Source of the DNA: Candidatus Gastranaerophilales bacterium
Lineage (GTDB): Bacteria; Cyanobacteriota; Vampirovibrionia; Gastranaerophilales; Gastranaerophilaceae
Reading direction: 5' to 3'
Assembly (NCBI GenBank): GCA_944325105.1
Contig: CALUYW010000016.1
Span: forward strand, 1-54,630
DNA length: 54,630 nt
Both the position numbers and the translations under genes were made by a program. Below, piece after piece: positions 15,122-23,494 of this stretch; position 1 is the first letter of the stretch; every line of letters begins with the position of its first letter. The notes under the pieces were generated by a model. The model saw only the letters and a program-made list of their open reading frames with translations. It was not told where the DNA came from and searched no databases.

Positions 15122-17449
15122 ATGGATGAGAAAAAAACAACAAGTTTTAAAGACGCAGATATTAAAAAAGCTACAGAGGGCATGAGAGCTTATTTAGTGC
15201 TTAAAAACAAATACCCTGATGTCATTTTGATGTATAGGATAGGTGATTTTTACGAGACTTTTTTTGAAGATGCTCAAATCGTTTCAAAAATTTGTGATAT
15301 TACTCTTACAAAAAGAAAATACGGCGAGCTTGGAGAAGTCCCTCTTGCAGGTGTTCCAAGAGGAAGTTTTGATATTTATGTAAAGAAACTTCTTGATAAA
15401 AACTTAAAAATCGCCCGCGCAGAACAGTTTAAGGAAGAAGATGGCAGCTGTACAAGAAAAGTCATAAGGGTTTATACCCCCGCTACAATTTATGAAAATG
15501 AGTTTTTAGATGTTGATAAAAATAACTACCTTGCTGCAATTATAAAAAAGAACGGCAAATACGGTTTTTCTTACTGCGATGTGTCTGAGGGCTCGTTTTA
15601 CATAACATCCGGCACAAAAGAAGAGGTATTTTTTGAACTGATGAAAATCTCGCCAAAAGAGATTCTTTTAAATAGTGAAGATTTGCTTTTTGACTTTAAA
15701 GATGCAATTGAGAGTTACAAGAACGCTCTTGTTGATTCTAAATATTTTATTCAAGATGAAATAGAGGTTCTAAAGGGTGATTTTGAATGCGGGTATATTT
15801 GTGCAAATGCGATAGTAAATTACCTTAAATACACTCAAAAAACCTACGCTCCAAGGCTTGATGATATTAAAAAATACAGTATAAACGATTTTTTAATGCT
15901 TGATTTTAATACAAGGCGCTCACTTGAGCTTACAAGGATGCAATCTGATTTTAAGAAAAAAGGCTCACTGTTTTGGTTTTTGGATAATACAAAAACTCCG
16001 ATGGGAAAAAGGCTTTTAAAAAACTGGATGAGCGCCCCTTTAACGGATACGCAAAAAATTCTAAAAAGACAAAGGGTCATTAAAGAATTTTGCACAAAGC
16101 CTTTTTTGTGCAAAATTTTGGATGATTTTTTAGAGGATTTTTGTGACATTTTAAGATACAGTGCAAAAATTTCAAACAGGACAATAACTTATAAAGAATT
16201 AATTGAAATATCTCAAGTTTTAAGCAGGATAAATGCCATAGAGCAGCTGCTGAGTGAGTTAAGCGGGTTTGATTTAGAAACAAAAAATGACACATTAAAT
16301 TTGCTTGTTGATTTTTCAAGTATAATTAACAGAACTTTTGATATTGAAAACAATGGTAATATTCCCATAAAAAACGGGGTAGACCCTCGTCTTGACCTTT
16401 TAAGGGATGATTTAGAAACACTTGAGAATAAATTAAAAAATATTGAAGCAAATTTAAAAGAAAAGTTTCAAAAGGATGTTAAGGTTAAATATACCCCAAA
16501 TCTTGGCTATTTTTTTGAAGCTCCAGTGAGTATTTTAAAAGAGCTTGATGACAGGTATTTTATAAAACAAAAACTAACTTCATATGTAAGGTTTATGGAC
16601 TCTCAATTGGTTGATATTGAGGATAAAATCTGCTCTATAAAGTATCAAATTGAGGAGTGCGAAAATAATATTTATGAAAAAATAAAAGACTACTGTTGTG
16701 AGCTGACTTCAAAAATAAGAGCCTTTGCAAGGGATGTAGCGTATCTTGATGTTATAAATTCAATGCGAAAAATTGTTCTTGAAAATAAATACTGCCCCGT
16801 TGAGTTTAATTTGGATGATACATTTGTGATAAAAGAGGGTATTCACCCTTGCGTTAATAAAATTGTTGAAAACTACGTGCCTAATGATACTAAAAGCGAA
16901 GGTTTATTGGTGCTGACAGGTGCTAATATGTCAGGTAAATCGACATATTTAAAGCAAAACGGCGTTATTGTAATACTCTCTCAAATGTGCGGTTTTGCCC
17001 CTGCAAGCAAGGTAAATATTTATTCTGTAGATAAAATATTTTTCCACGGTTCAATTTTTGATAATTTCAGAGAAAACGAATCGGGTTTTATGGCAGAGAT
17101 GAAGAGCATTTCAAGGATTTTAAAAAACTCTACAAAAAGAAGCCTGATTTTGCTTGACGAACCGATAAAAGGGACAAACAGCCTTGATGCCTCATCAATT
17201 TTAATTGCAATTTGTAATTACATAGCGCAAAAAATAAAAGCTAAAACCATAGTTTCAACACATTTGCTTGATGTTGCAAAAAAGGCACAGAATACGCAAT
17301 GTTTAGAGGTATGTTATATTGACTTAAATACAAGAAAAATTAAAAAAGGCATAAACCTTGACTCAAACGCTTATGAGGTCGCACTTCTATCAGGCATAGA
17401 CAAAAGTATAGTTGATGAGGCAAAAAAATACGCTCTCGGGCAAATATAA
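15122..17449 (+). CDS. mutS: MutS-family mismatch repair ATPase, divergent
   Basis: A 775-residue protein. Domain I carries the mismatch-probing motif with Phe43 and Glu45 (RIGDFYETFFEDA), and the connector, lever and clamp regions follow. The ATPase has Walker A LTGANMSGKSTYLKQ (about residue 600) and Walker B SLILLDEPIKGTNSLD (about 673). Canonical MutS has DEIGRGTST and STFMVEM; here these are DEPIKGTNS and SGFMAEM, so the ATPase is closer to atypical MutS branches while domain I is MutS1-like. No C-terminal tetramer region is evident. No mutL is nearby. The start has no Shine-Dalgarno and a TATCAT hexamer ends 6 nt before the ATG, suggesting a leaderless message. Confidence 0.88.
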   Translation: MDEKKTTSFKDADIKKATEGMRAYLVLKNKYPDVILMYRIGDFYETFFEDAQIVSKICDITLTKRKYGELGEVPLAGVPRGSFDIYVKKLLDKNLKIARAEQFKEEDGSCTRKVIRVYTPATIYENEFLDVDKNNYLAAIIKKNGKYGFSYCDVSEGSFYITSGTKEEVFFELMKISPKEILLNSEDLLFDFKDAIESYKNALVDSKYFIQDEIEVLKGDFECGYICANAIVNYLKYTQKTYAPRLDDIKKYSINDFLMLDFNTRRSLELTRMQSDFKKKGSLFWFLDNTKTPMGKRLLKNWMSAPLTDTQKILKRQRVIKEFCTKPFLCKILDDFLEDFCDILRYSAKISNRTITYKELIEISQVLSRINAIEQLLSELSGFDLETKNDTLNLLVDFSSIINRTFDIENNGNIPIKNGVDPRLDLLRDDLETLENKLKNIEANLKEKFQKDVKVKYTPNLGYFFEAPVSILKELDDRYFIKQKLTSYVRFMDSQLVDIEDKICSIKYQIEECENNIYEKIKDYCCELTSKIRAFARDVAYLDVINSMRKIVLENKYCPVEFNLDDTFVIKEGIHPCVNKIVENYVPNDTKSEGLLVLTGANMSGKSTYLKQNGVIVILSQMCGFAPASKVNIYSVDKIFFHGSIFDNFRENESGFMAEMKSISRILKNSTKRSLILLDEPIKGTNSLDASSILIAICNYIAQKIKAKTIVSTHLLDVAKKAQNTQCLEVCYIDLNTRKIKKGINLDSNAYEVALLSGIDKSIVDEAKKYALGQI

Positions 17450-17503
17450 AAATACTTTTTTTGGCGGATAATAAAACACCCTCTATACTGCCATAATGTA
17501 TCT

Positions 17504-17623
17504 ATGAATCAGAGAAATTTAATTGCTTACATATGGAATAATATGCACCCTGTAACCCACTTTTGGATTATTATAAGCTCTGTCGGGGTTATGTGCCTTG
17601 GTGCGCTTTTTCATATAGGTTAG
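17504..17623 (+). CDS. 39-residue single-span membrane peptide
   Basis: The ATG at 17504 opens a 39-codon frame: a polar N-terminus (MNQRNLIAYIWNNMHPVTH), then one hydrophobic helix (FWIIISSVGVMCLGALFHIG) and a TAG stop. The stop shares TTAG (17620-17623) with the stop of the convergent barrel gene, the same end arrangement used by other real gene pairs in this window. No clear ribosome site is visible upstream, which lowers confidence. It would be a small inner-membrane peptide of unknown role. Confidence 0.45.
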   Translation: MNQRNLIAYIWNNMHPVTHFWIIISSVGVMCLGALFHIG

Positions 17624-18804
17624 ATAAAAAACTGGGTTAAAAAGTAAATAGCGTTTTTGTTGGTTTGTGTCTTTTCGTCATTTGAAAAGACGTAGTTTAG
17701 TGCAAATTTTAGCCTTTGTTTGAATACAAAGTAATTAACCCCGACACTGTATTCGTGATTAACGCTTTTTGACTCATCAAGGTTGTAGTTAAAGTAGTCA
17801 TATCTTGCAAGCAGCTGCAACTTTGGCGTAAAGTTCCATCCTACGGTTGTAAAAAAGCCCTGCCTGTTTCTCGGGTCAAAGTAGTCGCCGTTTGAGCCGT
17901 TAGCATGAGCGTATTCAAAGTTCATAAGAAATTTTTTGTACTCATATGTCATAGCGGCACTGTATACGCCATAGTTTTCGCCTCTGTGCCCAACGTCTGC
18001 TCCGGCGTAGAGTTTTAGGTTTTTAAAATAACTTCCCTCTTGCTTGTAAAAGGGTTTTACACCCACTCTGCCTATAAATTCCGCCCCGTCTTTAAAGCCT
18101 TGAGTAAATCTTGTACTTGTATATCCGCCAAGGTTATACTCAAACGCTCCTTTGTTACCTATAAAAGACACACCTGTAGATATGGCGTCGCCAAACTCTC
18201 TTGATATTTGCGCTCTTCTGGCAAAAGGCAGAGAAAATGAGCTCATAGACCCCTCAAGACCGATAGGCGAGCGAGATACACCGACGCGCATTTTGTGGTT
18301 TTTACTGAAGTTGCGCTCTATATGCAAGTTTGAAAACTTGCCGAAAAATTTGTTGTCCATGTCTTCAACATCTCTTGTAAATGCGTATTCGGTAAAGAAA
18401 CGATATTTTTCTTCCCCAAATTTTGACTCTACAACTGCGTTTATGTCAAAAGGGTATGTGGTATTCAGGTTTCCTTTTCTTTCTTCAAAGCTTGTTATAC
18501 CTTGAAAGCGAAGCTCTCCTGATATTTCATTTATAAATTTATTGTCAAATCTTATAGCTTTTTTTTGAGCAAAGGTTTTTTCCGCAAAAAGCCTAAAATC
18601 AAGGTTGTTATCATCATCAAATTCAACATTTGTTGTAGTATCACCGTCAATTGTTTCATCAAGGGTAATAATTTTATCTTTTAAGACTTCTCCTTTTTTG
18701 ACATCAGGAACTAACTTCTCAACTTCTTCAATAGCGTATGAGCCTATGGGGAAAAAGAGAAAACAAAATATTGTTAAGACAGTTTTGATTAACCTATTTT
18801 TCAT
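17620..18804 (-). CDS. Outer-membrane beta-barrel protein, porin-like
   Basis: I start at ATG 18804 (MKNRLIKTVLTIFCFLFF); the frame extends three codons further to a TTG with no advantage. The 394-residue protein has a signal peptide likely cut after GSYA (about residue 24) and then an acidic linker. Alternating-hydrophobicity strands and many aromatic girdle residues follow (FRFFTEYAF, KFLMNFEYAHANG, LQLLARYDYFNYN). It ends LTQFFI, a terminal-aromatic barrel signal. It resembles OprP/OprO-type or phosphate-selective porins, but I cannot fix the substrate. It is a single gene with an AT-rich upstream region. Confidence 0.82.
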   Translation of the reverse strand: MKNRLIKTVLTIFCFLFFPIGSYAIEEVEKLVPDVKKGEVLKDKIITLDETIDGDTTTNVEFDDDNNLDFRLFAEKTFAQKKAIRFDNKFINEISGELRFQGITSFEERKGNLNTTYPFDINAVVESKFGEEKYRFFTEYAFTRDVEDMDNKFFGKFSNLHIERNFSKNHKMRVGVSRSPIGLEGSMSSFSLPFARRAQISREFGDAISTGVSFIGNKGAFEYNLGGYTSTRFTQGFKDGAEFIGRVGVKPFYKQEGSYFKNLKLYAGADVGHRGENYGVYSAAMTYEYKKFLMNFEYAHANGSNGDYFDPRNRQGFFTTVGWNFTPKLQLLARYDYFNYNLDESKSVNHEYSVGVNYFVFKQRLKFALNYVFSNDEKTQTNKNAIYFLTQFFI

Positions 18805-18856
18805 AATATGCAAAATGCTGCGAGATATCTATTGTAACATAAAACTTAAAAATTTG

Positions 18857-18884
18857 TTGGCTTTTACTCCTTTTATGGTATACT
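18857..18884 (+). promoter_or_regulatory. Putative promoter of rimP-nusA operon
   Basis: TTGGCT (18857-18862), a 16-bp spacer and TATACT (18879-18884) place the start near 18890. That gives a leader of almost 90 nt before rimP. A short GTGCT/AGCAC hairpin begins right at the predicted start (18891-18905). Confidence 0.5.
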
Positions 18885-18928
18885 TATTAGGTGCTTAATT
18901 AGCACACGGATTATTTAAGAAAATTCCG

Positions 18929-18958
18929 GAGCGGCCTTAAAAAACCGTTCTTTTTTTT
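18929..18958 (+). terminator. Attenuator-like terminator in rimP leader
   Basis: GAGCGG (18929-18934) pairs with CCGTTC (18945-18950), followed at once by eight T residues (18951-18958). It lies inside the leader, 19 nt before the rimP start, so it would stop transcription before the operon unless countered. NusA, encoded downstream, affects such hairpins, so feedback is plausible. Confidence 0.6.
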
Positions 18959-18977
18959 CAAAAAAATTAAGGTAGAA

Positions 18978-19499
18978 ATGCGCGAACACTTTAATAAAAA
19001 AGAAATACTAAACAGTTTGATACCGGTTGTAGAAAATACTGCAATGCGCTACAATCTTATCCCGTTTGAAGTTTCACTTGAAAAGGAAAATGCGCATTGG
19101 TTTTTGAGGATTTTTATCTACTGTCCCGACCATCCTGTTTCTCATCAGGATTGCGAGAATATCACAAGAGGACTGGGGGACTTTTTAGATGAGCTTATTC
19201 CTTTTAAATACTACCTTGAAGTTTCTTCCCCCGGATTAAATCGCAAGATGAAAAGCCCAAGAGAATATGTAATCTTTAGAGGAAAAGATATTTTAGTCAA
19301 GGTCAAAAACCCTATCGAGGGGCTTGATACTAAGACATTTAAGGCAAAACTTGTTGATTATCAGGAAAATGTCGGGCTTATTGTTGAACCTAAGGAAATA
19401 GAGGAAGAAATTTGCATAAGCCTTGATAATATTTTTAGCGTAAGACTTGACGAAGATATAAACATAAATAATCAAAATAAAGGAGAAGATAATGATTAA
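18978..19499 (+). CDS. rimP: Ribosome maturation factor RimP
   Basis: A 173-residue protein with the RimP two-domain layout. The N-terminal alpha/beta domain has VSLEKENAHWFLRIFI and the conserved ENITRGLGDFLDE. LEVSSPGLNRKMKSPREYVIFRGKDI precedes the Sm-like C-terminal barrel. RimP aids 30S subunit maturation. A tail of about 15 acidic/Asn residues (EDININNQNKGEDND) carries, in its DNA, the AAGGAG ribosome site of nusA. It overlaps nusA by 8 nt. Confidence 0.95.
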   Translation: MREHFNKKEILNSLIPVVENTAMRYNLIPFEVSLEKENAHWFLRIFIYCPDHPVSHQDCENITRGLGDFLDELIPFKYYLEVSSPGLNRKMKSPREYVIFRGKDILVKVKNPIEGLDTKTFKAKLVDYQENVGLIVEPKEIEEEICISLDNIFSVRLDEDININNQNKGEDND

Positions 19500-20673
19500 A
19501 ATAGGAACAGCTCTTTTTGAAGCTGCAGAACAGCTTGAGCGCGAAAAAGGGATATCTAAAGACGTTCTTGTGAGCTCTCTTTGCGACGCACTTGTTGCAG
19601 CTTATAAAAAACACATAAGAGATAAAGACGCAGAAAATGTTGAAGCAATTTTAGATGAAAGCACGGGCGAAATCGGCGTTTTTAGAACAAAAGTTGTAGT
19701 AAGTGAAGTTGAAAACGAAGATTTAGAAATTTCTCTTGAAGATGCAAAAGAAATTGACGAGGAAGTTGAACTTGATGATGAAGTAAAAATTGAAGTTACT
19801 CCCGAGAACTTCGGCAGAATTGCTGCTCAGAGCGCAAAACAAGTTATTACTCAAAGAATTAGAGAAGCTGAGAGAAAACTTGTTTTGGATGAATTTTTAT
19901 CTAAAAAAGGTACACTTATTACAGGTATAATTCAAAGAAGAGATGAAAGAAATGTCATTGTAAATATCGGCAAAACCGACGCCGTTATGCCTTCTCGTGA
20001 GCAAATACCGGGTGAATACTATAAACCGGGTAACAGAATAAGAGTTTTTGTTCTTGATGTTAAAGAAACATCTCGCCTGCCTCAGGTTATAGTATCTCAA
20101 GCACATCCCGAAATCGTAAGAGAACTTTTTGAACTTGAAGTTCCTGAAATTGAAGACGGCATTGTAGAAATTAAATCCATTGCTCGTGAAGCAGGTTTTA
20201 GAACAAAGCTTGCCGTATGGTCTAATGACCCCTCGGTTGACTCTGTCGGTGCTTGTATAGGCCCTCGCGGTTCAAGAATACAAACAATTGTTGGTGAGTT
20301 GAAAAATGAGAAGATTGATATCGTAAGATATTCTCAAGACCCTGTTGAATACATCGTAAACGCTCTATCTCCCGCTCGTATAATATCTGTAGATATTTTA
20401 GCGGATGATGAAAACAGAAAAGAAGTCTTTGTTATCGTTCCTGATGACCAGCTTTCTCTTGCAATAGGCAGAGAGGGTCAAAACGTAAGACTTGCACACC
20501 GCCTGACAGGTTGGAAAATTGATATCAAATCTGAAACTCAAGCGCGTGCTATGGAAGATGAGCGCGAAAAACAAGTGCTTGAAGAAATGCAAACAGAACA
20601 AGAAGTACAAGAAGTGCTAAATCAAGACGAAGAAGTATTACAGGAAGAGCAAGAAGCACAAAAAGATGCTTAG
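19492..20673 (+). CDS. nusA: Transcription factor NusA
   Basis: A 393-residue NusA with the N-terminal RNA polymerase-binding domain (1-125), S1 domain (about 135-200, GIIQRRDERNVIVNIGKTDA) and two KH domains (VGACIGPRGSRIQTIVGELK; LAIGREGQNVRLAHRLTGW). The tail is short, acidic and Gln/Glu-rich, in place of the E. coli acidic repeats. It acts in pausing, termination and antitermination. It overlaps rimP by 8 nt and the formyltransferase by 8 nt. infB, which usually follows, is absent. Confidence 0.97.
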   Translation: MIKIGTALFEAAEQLEREKGISKDVLVSSLCDALVAAYKKHIRDKDAENVEAILDESTGEIGVFRTKVVVSEVENEDLEISLEDAKEIDEEVELDDEVKIEVTPENFGRIAAQSAKQVITQRIREAERKLVLDEFLSKKGTLITGIIQRRDERNVIVNIGKTDAVMPSREQIPGEYYKPGNRIRVFVLDVKETSRLPQVIVSQAHPEIVRELFELEVPEIEDGIVEIKSIAREAGFRTKLAVWSNDPSVDSVGACIGPRGSRIQTIVGELKNEKIDIVRYSQDPVEYIVNALSPARIISVDILADDENRKEVFVIVPDDQLSLAIGREGQNVRLAHRLTGWKIDIKSETQARAMEDEREKQVLEEMQTEQEVQEVLNQDEEVLQEEQEAQKDA

Positions 20674-21541
20674 AGTTCTTGTTGTAGGATACAATAAAAT
20701 GCTAAGCGCCCTTATATCAGGGAGTGTCTACTCGGGACACAAAGTGGTCGGCGCACTAAGATGTGACAGGGTAAGTTATTCAAAATTTACCCTGTTTTTA
20801 AAAGATATTTTTGCCCCAAGTCACGACTTGTCTTTGCTTCGTGCTTTTGGAGTGTACGATGTTAAAGCTCCCTCAATTAACTCAAAGGAATTTGTAAAAG
20901 AATTTGAAAAACTAAAGCCTGATGTTATTTTGGTGGGTTCTTGGGCAGAGAAAATCTCCCCTAAAATTGCTTCTCTACCTAAACTTGGCTGCATTAATTG
21001 TCACCCCTCGCTTCTTCCAAGACACAGGGGTGCAAACCCTTATTTTTGGACGATTTTTCTCGGGGAAGATTTAACGGGCGTTACTTTTCACTATGTAAAC
21101 GAAAAATTTGACTGCGGGGATATTCTTTTGCAAGAGGCGGTCACAATAGATAATAATATGAACGCTGGTGAGCTTCGTGACAGATGCTCAAAATACGCTC
21201 AAGGGCTTGTTGGTGAGCTTTTAAATAAAATTGAGCGAGGCGAGATAGTGGCTAGAGCGCAGGATGAGAGCCGTGCAAGCTATGAAAGTCAGATAGAATA
21301 CAAAGATACAATTGTTGATTTAAGAAAAACAAAAAAGGATATTCACAACCATATAAGAGCACTAAGACCTTGGTATATACCGTCTTTTAGGCTTGATAGC
21401 AGAAAAATATACATAAAAAACCACAGATTCTTAGCTTTAGCCGATAAATACAAAGACGCAAGAATAGGCTCAAAGGTTTTTGAAAACGCTAAGATAGTTA
21501 TTATAAGAGCCCTTGATTGTCTTGTTGAGATTACTAAGTAA
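20666..21541 (+). CDS. Formyltransferase of the Fmt/ArnA/PurN fold
   Basis: A 291-residue protein using 10-formyl-tetrahydrofolate by family. The catalytic triad is visible: Asn111, His113 (NCHPSLLPRHRGANPYFW) and Asp149 (FDCGDILL). The C-terminal 90 residues form an OB-like domain with LRKTKKDIHNHIRALRPW, as in methionyl-tRNA formyltransferase. The RGANPYFW variant and short N-terminus are less typical of Fmt, so a role in modifying an amino sugar is possible. It overlaps nusA by 8 nt and is convergent with metF, another folate one-carbon gene. Confidence 0.82.
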   Translation: MLRVLVVGYNKMLSALISGSVYSGHKVVGALRCDRVSYSKFTLFLKDIFAPSHDLSLLRAFGVYDVKAPSINSKEFVKEFEKLKPDVILVGSWAEKISPKIASLPKLGCINCHPSLLPRHRGANPYFWTIFLGEDLTGVTFHYVNEKFDCGDILLQEAVTIDNNMNAGELRDRCSKYAQGLVGELLNKIERGEIVARAQDESRASYESQIEYKDTIVDLRKTKKDIHNHIRALRPWYIPSFRLDSRKIYIKNHRFLALADKYKDARIGSKVFENAKIVIIRALDCLVEITK

Positions 21542-22397
21542 TGTTTTTTATGACTTCAGTTGAACTTAGTGCTTTATTAAGCGTGTAGAAGTGCACCCCT
21601 CTTGCGCCAAATTCAAGCAGTTTTTGACATTGGCAAGATGCTATTTCAATACCTGCTTTAATGGTGTCCTCTTTTGAGTCTTTGTATTTTTCAAAGTATT
21701 CATATGTTTTTTTATCAATTTGAACACCTGAGAGTTCAACTATTCTATCAAGCTGCGAAAAGCTTGCAACGGGCAAGATACCGGGGATAACAGGGATATT
21801 TATGCCTTTTTTTAAACAAGCATCGTGGAATTTATAATAGTTGTCGTTTTTAAAAAACAGTTGAGTATAGGCTACTTTTGCGCCTAAGTCTTGTTTTTTT
21901 CTTAAAACATTTAAATCATCATCAAAAGCAATTGCTTTTGGGTGTTTTTCAGGGTAAGCCGCAACTGCAAACTCAAGTTCCGAGTAGTTTTTCAAGTATT
22001 CAATAAGCTCAAGTGCGCTTTTAAAATCTCTGTAGCAAACATCAATGTTTTGAGGCTCATCCCCTCTTAGGGCAAGAATGTTTAATATACCAAGTTCTTC
22101 AATTTCTTCAATGTATTTTTTTATATATTCTCTGCTTGAGCAAATACAGGTAAAATGGGGCATTACAGGTTGCTTAAGGTGGGTTTTTAATTCCTTTACT
22201 ATTTCAAGAGATGTATCCCTGTTTGAACCTCCTGCACCATACGTTACAGAAATCAGCGCGGGCTTTAGTTCTGCAAGTTTACTTAATTCATAAAAGAGAT
22301 TTTCTATTTTTTTGTCCAAATTATCACCTTTTGGCGGGAACACTTCAAAAGAAAACACAGGTTTTTGTGTATTTTTATATATTTCGCTAAGACGCAT
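21534..22397 (-). CDS. metF: Methylenetetrahydrofolate reductase
   Basis: A 287-residue TIM-barrel flavoprotein. It has FSFEVFPPKGD near the N-terminus with the catalytic Glu, ISVTYGAGGSNRDTSLEIV, the folate site in ILALRGDEP, and VIPGILPVASFSQL. It reduces 5,10-methylene-THF to 5-methyl-THF for methionine synthesis. Length matches the bacterial MetF form without the regulatory domain. It is the last gene of the minus-strand mla-lpxK unit, overlapping lpxK by 11 nt, and its 3' end overlaps the formyltransferase by 8 nt. Confidence 0.96.
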   Translation of the reverse strand: MRLSEIYKNTQKPVFSFEVFPPKGDNLDKKIENLFYELSKLAELKPALISVTYGAGGSNRDTSLEIVKELKTHLKQPVMPHFTCICSSREYIKKYIEEIEELGILNILALRGDEPQNIDVCYRDFKSALELIEYLKNYSELEFAVAAYPEKHPKAIAFDDDLNVLRKKQDLGAKVAYTQLFFKNDNYYKFHDACLKKGINIPVIPGILPVASFSQLDRIVELSGVQIDKKTYEYFEKYKDSKEDTIKAGIEIASCQCQKLLEFGARGVHFYTLNKALSSTEVIKNIT

Positions 22398-23493
22398 ATT
22401 CTCTTATCCTTTTTTCTATAGCGTAAAATAACCCTTTGTCTTCAAAATTTACCTTTAGTTTTAGGCTTAAGAAATTTGTATCATTTATTTTTTTAACAAA
22501 GTGCTTGATTTTAACTTCGTCCTTTTGTGTTGTAATTAAAGTATCTGCGCCAAGTGTGTGAATTTCCCTGCAAATAGTTTCTAAATCTTCTTTTGTATAA
22601 CCATGATGGTCGGCATAGCTTTTTGTAAATACGACATCAAAATGCTCATTTAAGTATTTATAGAACTGCTCAGGCTGGCCAATGGCGCAAAATGCGCCTG
22701 CTTTTGTATTTTGGGGGATAATTTGAAGCGAGTTTTTAATATTGTAGAAATAATCATAAATAAAATTACAATGTGATATTTGTTTTGTTTTTATTTTTTT
22801 TGATATTTTATCAAGGGCGATTGCTGAGTTTTTATCATTTTTATTTGAAACAATAATATAATCCGCTCTTTTTGCCTCATAAACAGGCTCTCTTAGAGGG
22901 CCAAGGGGTAGTGTAAAGTTGTTACCGAACATTTTTTTTGAATCAACAACAAGGACACTGAAGTCTTTTTTGATTTTTCTGTTTGAAAACCCGTCATCCA
23001 GTATGACAACTTTTGCGCCGTATTTTTTGTATGCAAATTCTGCCGCTTTTGCTCTGTCTTTGCAGACGATAACTATTGAGTTTTTTGTATTATTGGCAAT
23101 TAAAAGCGCTTCATCACCGCAGATTGTGCCATCGTCAAAGTATGTGCCGTCTTTGTCTTTTATTACGTTAACTTTTTTATTGTCCAATTTTGAATTGTAA
23201 CCGCGAGATATTATGGCTGTTTTTTGTTTTAAGGTATTTGCAAGATAATCTGCAATCTCGCATACTATGGGGGTTTTGCCCACTCCGCCCGTTGTCAAGT
23301 TACCAACGCAAATGACAAAAGGAGTGACTTGTTTTTCTTTTAGAATTTTTATTTTGTAGAGAATATTTTTTATTGAAATTGCAATAAAATAAAAGGCACT
23401 TATAAGACCTGTCAGAATGAAGAACAACATATACCCTGCGTCAGGCTTTTTTTGGTAGTGGTATTTATTAAATAAAATTTTTAATTTTTCCAT
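22387..23493 (-). CDS. lpxK: Tetraacyldisaccharide 4'-kinase LpxK
   Basis: A 368-residue protein with an N-terminal membrane helix (about residues 21-42) and the LpxK P-loop GNLTTGGVGKT (64-74). SRGYNSK, DDGFSNRKIKKDFSVLVVD and LPLGPLREP are family motifs. It phosphorylates the lipid A precursor at the 4' position on the inner membrane. This is the clearest sign that the organism makes lipid A. It follows the Mce/MlaD gene by 1 nt and overlaps metF. Other lpx genes are not in the window. Confidence 0.96.
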   Translation of the reverse strand: MEKLKILFNKYHYQKKPDAGYMLFFILTGLISAFYFIAISIKNILYKIKILKEKQVTPFVICVGNLTTGGVGKTPIVCEIADYLANTLKQKTAIISRGYNSKLDNKKVNVIKDKDGTYFDDGTICGDEALLIANNTKNSIVIVCKDRAKAAEFAYKKYGAKVVILDDGFSNRKIKKDFSVLVVDSKKMFGNNFTLPLGPLREPVYEAKRADYIIVSNKNDKNSAIALDKISKKIKTKQISHCNFIYDYFYNIKNSLQIIPQNTKAGAFCAIGQPEQFYKYLNEHFDVVFTKSYADHHGYTKEDLETICREIHTLGADTLITTQKDEVKIKHFVKKINDTNFLSLKLKVNFEDKGLFYAIEKRIREYAS

Positions 23494-23494
23494 A

